A DNA stretch of 58,000 nucleotides from Cryptomeria japonica. Taxonomy: Eukaryota > Streptophyta > Pinopsida > Cupressales > Cupressaceae. This document shows, one piece after another, positions 33,862-45,006 of this stretch. The translations under genes were made by a program, and so were the position numbers. Within the stretch, counting starts at the first letter, position 1. Each line of letters starts with the position of its first letter. Location: NCBI RefSeq assembly GCF_030272615.1, contig NC_081415.1, forward strand, positions 630,025,240 to 630,083,239, in the 5' to 3' direction. The notes beneath the pieces were generated by a model. It did no database searches and was not told where the DNA came from. It worked only from the letters and a program-made list of their open reading frames with translations.

Positions 33862-36181
33862 GTTCAACCCAACAATAAGAATAATAACTCTAGTTGAAGT
33901 CTCAACCCAAAGTTTGGACATTCACTTGGTAAAGTCACTATTTCATAGCTAGTGTTCATTTGATTGTCAACCTAGGAATGTAATACTTGAAATGGGTCTG
34001 CACTATATATGCACTAAGTTCCCGCAACAGCTACTCTACATTATGTGGAAAATATAAGAAAGAATTGAAACTATTGAAAGGCTACAGGAAAACTTCTGCA
34101 TTAACATAAATTCATTCAAGCAATATTGGCTAAGTTCAATGTTGATAAACAAAAATTACTTTGTTTTGGTTTAGTTGTAGGAATAGTTAGTGGATCTATT
34201 TCTAATTGTTGTAGGAACAGTTAATGCAGGAATGTCTACTACAGCTAAAGAAGAAAAGTAATCTTAACAAAGGCACAGGAACACTCACCAAGTGAGCCCC
34301 CTTGGATGAGTGATTCTGGGCTTCCCAAAAACAACTCTAAGTGCTCAGAATAACATATTTTTACTCATTGTTCTTCGGAAGCTATTACTGTTAGGTCCCA
34401 AAGACAACTGAGATGGGGGGGTGAATCAGATGTCAAATAAATTCAAACCAAAAATAACTTAACCAACTTAATGCTTAATACCGGTAAACCAGTTAAGTAT
34501 GCCGGTAGACAGTTTTTAACAGTTAATTGTTATATCGGTAAAGATTAATTTGCATGAAACATAAACACAAAGTCATCCACAACACATAACACCAATATTT
34601 GTATGTGGAAACCCTTTAAGGGGAAAAACCACGGTGGGAAATCTTACCCACAATCAAATGATACTACTGTAGATAGTAAGTGTACATAAATGGGGTCTGC
34701 ACATGCAGAAAGGCCAACAGCCTAGAACTCACTACTCAATCATAAAATGGGAGTCACACTAACTACAGTTGGATGGTTAAATCCAATAAGAATGTACTGC
34801 ACAAAATTGCATCTTCATATATTGGATTCAGTACCAGTGTAATGCTGATATGCTTTCACAAAAACCTAGCTTCACCTTCAAATGATGTCTGTGTGTATTG
34901 CACTGCTTAATCTAGCATATACCTTCACACAATTCTTTTTCGCATTCCACACTTGATCTTACAAATAATATCTTACATTTATACCATGACCTAAGACCAA
35001 TTTTAGTAGGTCGTCTCTACAAGATATTACAATAAAACATTTTACAAACAATATAATATCCAATGCAATAACCGATTGAGCATGTTGGCTTAATGCATTT
35101 ACAACAATAATTAATCATTTCCATAGCATGCCATGCTGATCTAGAAAAGATAAACCTGTCAGTGAAACCCTAGATAACCCTGGACCTATTTGCCGGTAAA
35201 AGCAAATATGCAAATATGAATATACCAATGATTATTTCATTAAGATAAGATGTCCATACAATGTCTTCGATATTACCAAGTGTCTTCCATATCATTCTTA
35301 ATGCCGGTGATCATTATATCCTGTCGGTGAACCATATACCAATAATTGTGCAATAGTTACTTGCTTACTGATGAATGTTGTTGGATCTCCAAAGTGGTAG
35401 TGTTTTAGTAGGTGTTGACATCAATGACAAAACCATACCAAAATACCAACCATTACATGATTCAACATCAAAAGAAACTCGAAACACTTGTATCTTTATT
35501 TCCGAAAATCCTCTATTCTGCTTTTTCTCTTTTCTATCTAACTTCAAAAAAGAGATAAAGACCTTTATTTAAAAGAAAACAACTACTTCCTATTACACAA
35601 ATCATGCCAATTAGAAGAGGTGGATAACTAATCAAGAAAGGAAACAACCAGAGTTAAGTCGTTGATAATGTGGATCTAAACCAAACCACAGTCATAACAC
35701 ATCGTGGCAGTATTTCAACACTAATGTCTACTTTGAGTAAGACATCAGTTACTTTGCACAATTACTTTCCCTCTGTCGTTCCTTATGCTCATCAACATTT
35801 TTGTTGATTTGATCTTTCAGTCCCTCCTTGAATGTCTCCTACTGCAATTGGCGTGACATGAGAGCCTTCCTAACAACATCAATTTATTCCTGCAATCTCA
35901 AAAAGAAAGAACCTACAAGAACATACACATCTATTTTAATTAATCAAAACATCTATTAATTTCACACATGATATTGCCTAAACAATCTGCATGGCAACAG
36001 GAATGAATAACATGGCTACAAGAATAAACTGATAAAGACAAAACATGTTTTAATAGGTTCGGGATAACATCTGAAATACATATAGTAAACTTCTGATACA
36101 TCATTACTATTATGTAAATCAAAATATGACAAAAGCTTAAGAGTTCTAAGGATAAAAATATGTTAATGTCTCAACTCATCA
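33862..36181 (-). repeat. Athila 3' LTR, containing a nested solo LTR
   Basis: On the minus strand it begins TGATGAGTTGAGACATTAAC after the PPT and ends GGGTTGAACA. It is 2,320 bp against 1,273 bp for the 5' LTR; the excess is the solo LTR at 34389-35451. Confidence 0.9.
34389..35451 (-). repeat. Solo LTR of another TR-like family (1,063 bp)
   Basis: ATTAC flanks both ends (34384-34388 and 35452-35456), and the sequence is absent from the 5' LTR at the matching place (about 49716). On the minus strand it begins GGTTGGTATTTTGG (TG altered) and ends GATTCACCCCCCCATCTCAG then TTGTCTTTGGGACCTAACA. It shares with TR-A/B/C the TTGTCATTGATG start block, the GGGAAAAACC block and the C-run end. Confidence 0.85.
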
Positions 36182-36195
36182 TGCCCCCCAACTTT
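36182..36195 (-). other. Athila 3' polypurine tract
   Basis: The minus strand reads AAAGTTGGGGGGCA just before the LTR start. It overlaps the TAA stop of the aORF, which ends exactly at the tract. Confidence 0.85.
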
Positions 36196-36928
36196 AAGGT
36201 CTTGTTGATCCTCCAGCAAGAGGAAAATTCTTGATTCTAGCACTAACTCTTAAGTCACCAACGGTTCCTTGACTTGTTCCTCTTGAAGGCAAATTCCAAT
36301 AAAACCCCTTCATCTTTTCTAATCTAGACCATCTGGCCTCCTCTAAAGCTGCGTCATAGGGGTGATTTGTAACCTTACATCCCAATAATGGCCACATAAG
36401 TATAGGGGGCTGAAAGATCAAAGGTAACCAGTTATTGGTTTTCATCCTACCTAGTTGGATATATTTAGGGGCCCTTTGCATAGCTGCATGAAAATTTGGC
36501 AGTGAATGAGGTTCTCCTTGTTTCAATTCTTCTGGCAAATTATTCCAGTGTTGAGTTAGGCCTTCAATTGCAGCTACACTTTCATTTTCAACTAAATGCT
36601 CATATGCTTGGAATATTTCTTCCCTCATTGGCAACACTTGATTCCTCACATCTTGCCTTACCAATAGATTTTTCCATTCATAATAGAGAACTCTTGGTTC
36701 TTTTGCTTCTTTCCTCAATGGTAATGGACAATCAAATTCAATATCCCTATGTGTTCTAGCCTGTGCTCCCATGCTGATCTCATTTTGAATCCATGACATT
36801 AAGGCTTTTATGTGGATATCCCCAATGTATAACAAGGGATTCCACTCACTATCAGAAGTTACAACATAGTTTCTTTATTACGGGAAAAGAAGGTTTTGAA
36901 GGGATCCTGAAACCCTTTACAAAAGATC

Positions 36929-37068
36929 CTTAAAAGATAATAGCATTAAGAAACATGAAAAGATAGACTACCAAAAAACCAGCACAGTTATGGGCAAAAA
37001 TTAGCAAAAATTCCCAACAAAACCAGCAACATCCAACCATAACATAAAAAAGATAGAAGACAAATTAC
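36929..37068 (-). other. Putative 140-bp intron in the Athila aORF
   Basis: Donor AA|GTAATTTG at 37068, acceptor TATCTTTTAAG|GATC at 36929, T-rich on the minus strand, with a CTAAT branch-like site. Splicing joins AA to G as a Lys codon and opens the frame IFCKGFQDPFKTFFSRNK, which leads, after a one-base deletion near 36880, into SDSEWNPLLYIGD. Unspliced RNA hits a stop at the donor (AAG TAA). Confidence 0.6.
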
Positions 37069-38892
37069 TTAATGTTTTTTACGGCATTAGCCAAATTTTC
37101 GCTAATCCCTTGCAAATCTTTAATATTATCCCTAAGCTTAGGGATATCCTTGGAAGAGGCCACATCAACTTTTTCCATGCTCGCCCTTGTTCTTTTTGCC
37201 GCACCACCAGAAGCACTTTCCACTGTCCCTGCCTCAATAGCATCCTCATCAATATCTAAGTCCATGATAGGTTTGGAGGTGCTGGAGCCATCAAGGAACC
37301 TGGTAATTTTCTCTAAATTCTTAGTCACAGAGGTAAGGATATTCGAAATCATTACCAGAAATTTTTTCATAGTTGTTTTTCCTTCCTCCAGATTACTAGT
37401 CTAAGCTTCCAGCTTCTCCACTTTTTCCTGTATACCCTTATTCTACTGCTCCTGGTTCATTTCAGATTTCTTCCCTTTCGCTTCCTACTGCTTATCAGTT
37501 TTTTCTAGATTCTTGATTCCTTCATAAACCCACCTATCAAAACCCATACAAGCCTCAGACTGGTTTTTGAGTTTATCCAGAATTATCCCCTCTCCAGCTT
37601 TATCCTGATCCCTGCTCGAATTCTCCTTGTCCTTCTCCTGCTCGAAGTTACAGCATAGTTATGCAAGTAAAGCTCACACAATAAATTTTTTACAGCTGCT
37701 AGGGAAGTCTGATAGGCATCATAAAATTCCTCAATAGTTTCTAAAGAAGGGCTAAGGTCCCTGACAATGCGGTTTAATTTACAATTTAAATACCACTCTT
37801 TCAAATCCAAAGCATAAACTCTTGACGGTGCCCTACATTGCATTGACTCTGGGACCATATTAGTGATTGTATCAACTTTGGCTTCTAATTCTTCAATTTT
37901 ATTATCCCTTTTTTCAATTTCCTTATGTTGTTTGTCAATAATCCCCTATAATCTAGCCCTTTCTATCTCCCACTGCCTATAAAATGTCAATGCAATAGAT
38001 AAATTGTTGAGAGATGATGGAGGTCTAATAGTTGTTACCTTTGGATGTGGAATTTCTTCAACAAGTTCCTCAAGTTGTCTTGCCACATATGCCAGACTTG
38101 AAAGTCTGTCAACATCATCCCCCTTCTGATTTTCAACCTTTGTTGGGCTCTCTTCTTCTGATGCTTCTAGTGATATAATCTTTGTTGCGTCACTTAATGG
38201 ATGGACTTTTTGGGTAATACTCCTAGTTCTTCTTACATAAACCTTTGGAGTGATTGTAGGAACAGAATCTACCTGCTGCTTTGCTATAGGAGTTTTTCTC
38301 TTCGGTCTATGCCTCTTGGCTTTGGGAGAAACTTGAATTTCTTGTGGTTGAACCATAGGTTCATCTTCTGCATTAATTCCTTCTAATTCCTTCCCTTTTC
38401 TTTTAGAAGATGTTGATTCCCTTTGAAAAGAAGTGGAGGGCTGCTCCATGTTTGTCTCAACCATCTCTTCCTCTATAATAGTCGCAACTCCTTCAGCGAT
38501 GAGAAATTCATTCTCAGTAGAAATTATGGGAGAAGAGGGTTCTCCCATTTCCTCCTTTTCAATTGCTATCTCATCTGCAACAGGAGCATCTTTAACCCTA
38601 AACTGTGACATGTCTTCAAATACCCCCCATTCCATCTGTAAAACATCCCTAAGAGAATGTTCTACCAACAATTATATCAAACCATGATAGCTGATAGAAT
38701 GATTTCCATTCTTCCATGTTTCTTTGGCACTTATGGAAATGAGGTGATATAAAAAATTAGGAACATTCACTCTCCGGCCATGCCATAAATGACTAAGAAA
38801 TTTGAAATGGGGTGAATGTAAATTTGAATACCTCCCTTTGCAAGTAATGTACTTCATTACATATAAAGCCACCTGGGGCCACTCTGTTGGAA

Positions 38893-38897
38893 GGGAA
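38893..38897. repeat. TR-C target-site duplication, left copy (GGGAA)
   Basis: GGGAA directly left of the TR-C LTR; the right copy is 42702-42706. Confidence 0.92.
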
Positions 38898-39659
38898 TGT
38901 TAGGATTCCCAAAGATACTGAGAGGGGGGTGAATTAGTATCTTGCTGGTTAACAAATTTACAAAACTTATTAAACAAATTGCATTCCAAAACAGTGTACC
39001 GGTAAACCAGAAATAGTGCAATAAATAAGATCAATAACCACAACATAGAAAGCACACCATAACACAATATTTTTAACGAGGAAACCCGGTGTGGGAAAAA
39101 CCTTGGTGAGATTTGTAAGCCACAATATTCACTCACTAGCCAATAAATGAATATTACTTACAATAGGGGCCTGCACATGCAGGAAGGCCAACTGCCTAAA
39201 GCTCACTGCTTAATTACAAAAAGGGAAGTCTCACTGACTTAATAAAATGGATTATGCAAATCCAATATCATGTACTTCTTCGGTTCAACATCTGCTATGT
39301 CAAGTTCAATACCAGTTTAAGCTCATACAACTTCCATAAACCTTACTCCAAAATCTACCTTGTTATTCGCATATTCGCATCTGCCTATTACATTCCATAT
39401 ATCCATTACATAAATGATCTTTACAAGATCTCATACTTATATGAGTCCTATTATGATTCACCTTGTCGGCTTACAAAAAGATTTTACAATTAAATACAAA
39501 ATAAAATCCTGTCGGCTGGGGTGTCAATAATCATCTTTGTCAGTGCCAGTGTCAGTACCTGTGTCAGTGCCTGTTGATGCAATATGATTGTAAGGTTGCC
39601 ATCAATGACAATACCTTCAAGAACCTACAATTTCTCATTGGAGTGTGGATTTTCCAACA
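38898..39659 (-). repeat. TR-C 3' LTR (762 bp)
   Basis: Minus strand TGTTGGAAAATCCACACTCC to GGGAATCCTAACA. It carries the TTGTCATTGATGGCAACC block near its start and the C-run TTCACCCCCCTCTCAGTATC near its end. Confidence 0.92.
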
Positions 39660-39883
39660 ATATCCCCCTTTGGCATTGATGGCAACACTCATGAGAAAAG
39701 GTCAAAATTGTATCCAAAAATGTGTTGTCCAAAAATTTGTCTTACCAAAACTGTGTGCTCTAAAATTGTGTGCTCCCCCTAAGCAGATGATCTCTTTTGT
39801 CAATCATTTTTCTCATTCTACTACTCCCCCTTTGGCATCAATGACAAAGGTTGTCAATTAATGTCAATTGAGTGTAGTTCATG
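39660..39883 (-). other. TR-C 3' untranslated region with three purine tracts
   Basis: Minus-strand tracts: TGCCAAAGGGGGATA next to the LTR, TGATGCCAAAGGGGGAGTAG at about 39821-39840, and AGGGGGAGC at about 39772-39780. The first is the PPT by position. Confidence 0.75.
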
Positions 39884-41935
39884 TCAGGATCCCTGTAACT
39901 GGTGGGTTACAATTTGATATAGATCCGCTAATGCAAAATTCAAGTTGTTAGTGAACCTCTCACTATCCTTTAATGTTACTTCTATCCTTTGGATGGTACC
40001 AATGATTATGTGCATTTTCTCTTCTGGTGTCTTAAGTCTTGGAACAAGAGCCTCAGAAATCTCTTTTCTCAAAGAGATGAGGATGTCTAGTTTCGTACCA
40101 AGTCTGCATTTGAGTTCCTTAGCCTTGTATTTTATACTTTCCTTTTTCTTCTCCAATTCCTCAAGTTTCTCCTTAAAACCAACTATCTCTTGTTCTATAA
40201 CTGATATGGGTTCTGATGAACCAATGAGATTGTCAGCTATATCATTTATTTCTTTTTGTGCTATGCTGATTTCCTTGTCAATATCCACTGTCAGAAGATC
40301 AGTCTTGCGGGTGTCTCTATACAGTTCCTTAAATTTTGTTAAAGTTTTGTTTAGTGCCGGTAGAAGGGCGTCAATGTGTTCCATGCACTTCTTTATTGTC
40401 TCTTCAAAGAATTTTTCTTTTTCCTTGTTCATTTTCTCACTGAATGTCTCCTCATTAATCTGATCAACTGTCAAAAGATTGCTGGTGATGTACTTAGACA
40501 ATGTGTCTAGTTGACTCAAAGAATCTTTATTTTCCACATTGCACTTAGGTGCAATCAATTTCAATAAAGGAATTGTGTCATCAATAGCCTTATATTCCTG
40601 TGCATTACACTCTATGATTTTCTTGATGGAATCTAGTAAAACCTCTATTACATTTATCAGTTTAAATTCTATTAAGGAGGAACCAGAAGATTGTCCAACA
40701 ACCTTAACAATCTGCAATCTGCCAGTGTGAGTAACCTCTTTGCCTATGTTGACCTCTGGTAGGTCAGTTTGAGTCTGCATTTCTACTAGAAAAGGTTTGG
40801 GTTTCTCAGTTGTTGTCAGTGGCATAGTCTCTGTCTGAACCTTTTCCTCTTCATGTTTCTCAGAATGTATCTCTGTCAGTTTCTCTGTGCTTTACATTGT
40901 CGGTTTCTCTGATTGTGTCTCAGTGTTTTCTACCGGTTTTTATGTAAGTACCTCAAAACTGTCTACTATCGGTATCTTAACAGATTTATCAGTAGCCAGT
41001 TCCTCAGTAGGTTTTTTAGTTTGTACATCAGTGGTATCTGTCTTTCAAGTATCCAGGGGATTAGTTGATAGTTTAGTGTGTGTTTCAATCCCAATCTCAA
41101 TGTTTCCAATTGTATCCTCAACACTTGTCTCAACTGCAATGGCCTCAGCCGGTGGCTTAGTTGCCACAACTCTCTTCTCAGTTGTTTCCTTATCAACCAC
41201 AATGTTGGCTTCTTGTGTGTCAATATCCATGGTATACAACACCTCTGAATCAGGATTAGGATCCTCATGTGTAGTTTCCATACTCTCCACATTATCTATT
41301 ATTGGTGGTGTATCAACTGTTTGTGTCGGTGGAGTATCAGAAGGAGGTGGGGGCAAGTTATCTATTACTTTTATGCTCAAAGGACCACCTACCTTGCCTT
41401 TACCTTTATCTTTTTCCTTTTCCTTTTGATAGACTTTGAAAGTCTTTGGTCATTTAAGTTTTTCTTTCTTTTCCTTCTCTACATAGAAGATATCCCATTT
41501 GTTCGTTGTCTCTTCAGTGATCTCATTTACTCTGCCAGCCATTAATGCTACATGTCGGTGACCAAAGGAAAATACAGCCCTATTTGCTTCGCTTATCAGT
41601 TCATCAATCTCTTTTGCTGATCTTACTAGGTGAACTACAAGTAGGTTCTCTACCATGATCTTCTTATCTAGTTCCACAATTGCTAACCTTTTTGTATCTA
41701 ACCTTCTGTACAAGTCACTTGGCAAGTCATCTACAACTTCTATCATGAATTTCTTATAAATGTATAAGTGTAGGATAACACTTTTTTCTATGCTTTCCTT
41801 TTCTTCATTAGTGAAAGTGTTATACAACTTGCTAACATTTGACAAGTTACCATCTTCAGTTATTTCATTCAAAAGGTTGTCTAAGGGAGGGATAGCATGT
41901 TTACCTTTTTCTTCCTGGGTGTTATTTTCTAACTA
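39884..41935 (-). pseudogene. TR-C aORF fragment (C-terminal half of TR aORF)
   Basis: One continuous frame on the minus strand from just after the PBS to a stop at 39884, with only a few internal stops (41450, 41045, about 40912 and 40893). The first ~140 residues (YNTFTNEEKESIEKSVILHL, DDLPSDLYRRL) match the TR-B aORF near 30410-30628. A Thr/Pro/Glu-rich linker follows, then a ~310-residue stretch dominated by coiled coil (EEKMHIIIGTIQRIEVTLKD; ELEKKKESIKYKAKELK). No enzyme motif is seen. Keeping this half alone in an element that still transposed suggests the coding part may have been carried passively. Confidence 0.72.
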
Positions 41936-41940
41936 TTTGT

Positions 41941-41953
41941 GCTCTGATACCAA
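41941..41953 (-). other. TR-C primer-binding site
   Basis: The minus strand reads TTGGTATCAGAGC, one base inside the 5' LTR; initiator-Met tRNA type, as in TR-A and Cop-1. Confidence 0.88.
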
Positions 41954-41954
41954 T

Positions 41955-42701
41955 TGTTAGGATTCCCAAAGATGCTGAGAGGGGGGGTGAATCAGTATCT
42001 TGTCGGTTAATAGATTTTCTAAACTTATTAAATAAATTGCATTCCAAAACAGTGTACCGGTAAACCCGAAATAATGCAGTAACTAAGATCAATAACCACA
42101 ACATAGAAAGCACACCATAACACAATATTTTTAATGAGGAAACCCAATGTGGGAAAAAACTCAATGGGATTTGTGACCCACAATATTCACTCATTGGCCA
42201 ATAAATGAATATTACTTACAATAGGGGCATGCACATGCAGGAAGGCCAACTACCTAAAGCTCACTGCTTAATTACAAAAAGGGAAGTCTCACTCACTTAC
42301 AAAAATGGATTATGCAAATCCAATATCATGTACTACTTCGGTTCAACATCTGCTATGTCAGGTTTAGTACTAGTTTAAGCTCATACAACTTCCATAAACC
42401 TTATTCCAAAATCTGCCTTGTTATTTGCATGTTCGCATCTACCTATTACATTCCATATGTCCATTACATAAATAATCTTTACAAGATCTCATACTTATAT
42501 GAGTCCTATTATAATTCCCCTTGTCGGCTTATAAAAAGATTTTACAATTAAATACAAAATAAAATCATGTCGGCTGGGGTGTCGGTAATCATCTTTGTCG
42601 CTGTCAGTGCTTGTGTCGGTGCCATAGGATTGTAAGGTTGCCATCAATGACAATACCTTCAATCACCTATAATTTCTCATTGGAGTGTGCATTTTCCAAT
42701 A
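41955..42701 (-). repeat. TR-C 5' LTR (747 bp)
   Basis: Minus strand TATTGGAAAATGCACACTCC (TG changed to TA) to GGGAATCCTAACA; counterpart of 38898-39659. Confidence 0.92.
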
Positions 42702-42706
42702 GGGAA
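42702..42706. repeat. TR-C target-site duplication, right copy (GGGAA)
   Basis: Matches 38893-38897. Confidence 0.92.
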
Positions 42707-43053
42707 ACCCTCCTAGTTCCTTGCTTGTCCACTGTTAGAGGTCCATCTGTGGGGAGTGTAAATTCTGCTCAGACGCTTCTGGTGTTTTTTGAGTCTGGAA
42801 ACAATTCTCCTTCCTACGACAACCCTGTAACTTCAACTATCCACTGCTCTATAGAAATGACCCTTAATCCTTTAACAGTAGCCTCTCCTTCATTGAATGA
42901 ATGCATAAACTTTGAGGCAATTTCTTCATTGTAATCCTTTATTTTCAAAAAGTAGACAATCCAACCATGCTGCCTGAAATAATGCTCACAAAGAGCATCT
43001 TGTAGCAGCGCATCATGGACTATTGGTTCATGGTGGATTGGATCTCCACCCAT

Positions 43054-43575
43054 TTCTTAATCTGTTAATGTAGAAAACTCTATAGGTGAGAAATGAAGAA
43101 CCAAAATACTCTACAAACTAAAAATTGAAACTTCCTTACCTATTTCCAAATTTGGTGGTAGAGTTCATTACTTTCTTATGCCAAAGAATATCTTATTAAA
43201 GAAATGATGGCAAGCAATCAAATCAAGGTACCGAAAAGGATGAATAATTACTAATTTTGGAAACTGAACCATAAAACACGCCCCCCCAACTTACTTTGGC
43301 ACGTGTCCACACAGGCTGAAAGGAGTTAGGGAAGTGTATGCAGATTTAGCAAAGGCAATAATCATAATGAAATCATAAATGCCTAATTAAAATAAAATAA
43401 AATATGTACATACCTGCAGTCACGCGAAAAGAATGGCGAAATGAAATGAAATGACAGATAAGGAAATGAGATGGGATGACGTGGATGGAAAAATTTATTT
43501 ATGGAGAATAATATTTCCATAAGACATGGAAATATTTTTGTGAAATGGAACTTGTGTTTGATCCTTTTTAGCAAA
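43054..43575 (-). other. Athila spacer between pol and aORF, with internal polypurine tract
   Basis: No ORF of note in 522 bp. On the minus strand AAGTAAGTTGGGGGGGCGTG (about 43276-43295) resembles the 3' PPT at 36182-36195. A related tract (AAATTAAGTTGGGGTGAGGG) follows the pol of the second Athila copy near 56173. It may be a second priming site or mark where the aORF was added. Confidence 0.6.
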
Positions 43576-45006
43576 TCACTTCAGGAACTCCTCTTTGCTG
43601 GCCGGATTATGATAAAGATGCAATTTGTGACCATTTACCAAATTCTTGAATCAAACTGGGTCAACTGTTGTCAAATGAATAGCTCCATTGTTGAAAAATT
43701 CCTCTATCTCATATGGACCTAACCATCTGGTTTGCAACTTTCCCATACTATCTTTATATCTGGAGTCATACAATATTGCCCAGTCACCTACTGTGAACTT
43801 TTTCTCTTTGATGTATTTATCATTCCACTTTGCTCTCTAATTTTGTATCAGTTCTGCCTATTGTACAACCATTTTTCTCCATTCATCTAAAACATTCAAT
43901 TGTTGAATACGTTCCATTTGTGCTTCAGAAAGTGTCATATTTAATTGCAAAGTTTTCCACAGAGTTTTAAGCTCAAACTCAATAGGCATCATTGTTGCTT
44001 TTCCATACACCATCTCAAAAGGTGTAAAACCAATTGGTGTCTTCTAATTTGTTCTGTATGCCCAAATTGCTTCTGAAAGTCTATGAGACCAATCTTTTTT
44101 ATGAACAACTACTATCTTGGTAATAATAGCCTCAAGCTCCCTATTTGTAACCTCTACTTGTCCATTAGCTTGTGGATGATATGGGGTAGATTTTTTGTGC
44201 CTTATATTGTATTCATTAACCAAGGCTGCAATAAATGTTGAAGTAAATTGTGGGCATTGGTCTGATACAATTTCCCTTGGTACTCCATATCTTGTAAATA
44301 TCTCCTCATAAAGGAACTCAGCCACCTTATTATCTCTTGCATGTGTCATGGCATGAGCTTCCACCAATTTGGTTACATAATCCGTACATACTAAAATGTA
44401 GGATTTTCCATTAGAAGGGGGATCAATTGGGCCAACAAAATCTAATCCCCATTTATCAAGAGGTGCAACCAATATTTGTGGATACAATGGCATCTCATCA
44501 GATTTAGTAGGTCTCCTCATGCGCTAGCATCTATCACATTTTCTTGTGTATTGTGCTGCATCCTTATATAATCTGCACCAATAATATCCTGTATTCAGTA
44601 TTTTGAGTGTTGTTCTTTTAGCAACAAAATGTCCTCCACATGGCTCATCATGACATGTATGCAAGATATCATATGTTTCATCCTCTCTTACACATCTTCT
44701 CATGACTTGGTCAGGTCCAGTATAAAACAAACAATCAGCAATCCATGAGAAGTTAAAGATTTTCTCCACTAACAACCTTCTTTCCTTAGGAGAGAAATGA
44801 AGTGGCATTTTAGCAGTAGCTAAATAGTTGGCAATATCAACATACCAAGGAGTGTGGGCTTGTATAAGGAATATATGTTCATCCAGAAAATCATCATCTA
44901 TGGTCGTAGGATCTTCCTGTAACTGAAGTCTTGAAAGATAATCTGCAACCACATTTGACTTTCCTGGTTTATCAATAACTGTGATATCAAATTCCTGCAT
45001 CAACAA
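43576..45006 (-). pseudogene. pol: Athila integrase
   Basis: Zinc-binding half: HTCHDEPCGGHFVAKR and YTRKCDRC. The catalytic triad is visible and intact: WGLDFVGPI, IVSDQCPQF and NGQVEVTNREL, although the Gly after the second Asp is Cys. The C-terminal domain (GDWAILYDSRYKDS, TRWLGPYEIEEF) ends at the stop at 43576. A stop between the zinc knuckle and the core (44521-44523) and a few later ones interrupt an otherwise unshifted frame. Confidence 0.87.

Larger units (their letters stand above)
38898..42701 (-). mobile_element. TR-C: complete 3.8-kb non-autonomous LTR element
   Basis: LTRs at 42701-41955 (5') and 39659-38898 (3'), PBS at 41953-41941, PPT at about 39660-39673, and TSD GGGAA on both sides. 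The 2.3-kb interior holds only the C-terminal half of the TR aORF; gag and pol are absent. LTRs look about 90% alike by eye. It is a deletion derivative of the TR family, moved in trans, and lies inside the Athila aORF. Confidence 0.92.
36194..43053 (-). pseudogene. Athila extra ORF (aORF), ~970 codons, interrupted by TR-C and a putative intron
   Basis: ATG at 43053 (MGGDPIHHEPIV), TAA at about 36194-36196 abutting the PPT. Removing TR-C and one TSD copy (3,809 bases) leaves exactly 124 codons between this ATG and a downstream Met at 38872, so the frame is restored. The N-terminal ~250 residues are globular (FMHSFNEGEATVKG, EVTG, HGRRVNVPNFLYHLISI). An acidic Ser/Glu/Lys-rich middle (38671-37946) and a Gln/Glu-rich coiled coil (37640-37380) follow, then a C-terminal globular part (WNPLLYIGDIHIKALMSWI). 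There are frameshifts near 37645 and 36880 and several CAG-to-TAG type stops. I recognise no membrane segment, so an envelope role has no support. Confidence 0.75.

Noticed and set aside
39945-40463. 172-codon hydrophobic ORF on + opposite the TR-C aORF
   Set aside because: Mirror of a coiled-coil coding strand; Glu/Lys codons on - read as Phe/Leu/Ser on +. No independent support.
40887-41545. Long ORFs on + in 40.9-41.5 kb
   Set aside because: Shadow of the Thr/Pro/Glu-rich linker of the TR-C aORF.
36194-43053. Calling the Athila aORF an envelope gene
   Set aside because: Athila elements often have env-like ORFs, but I see no signal peptide or membrane-spanning segment; called unknown.
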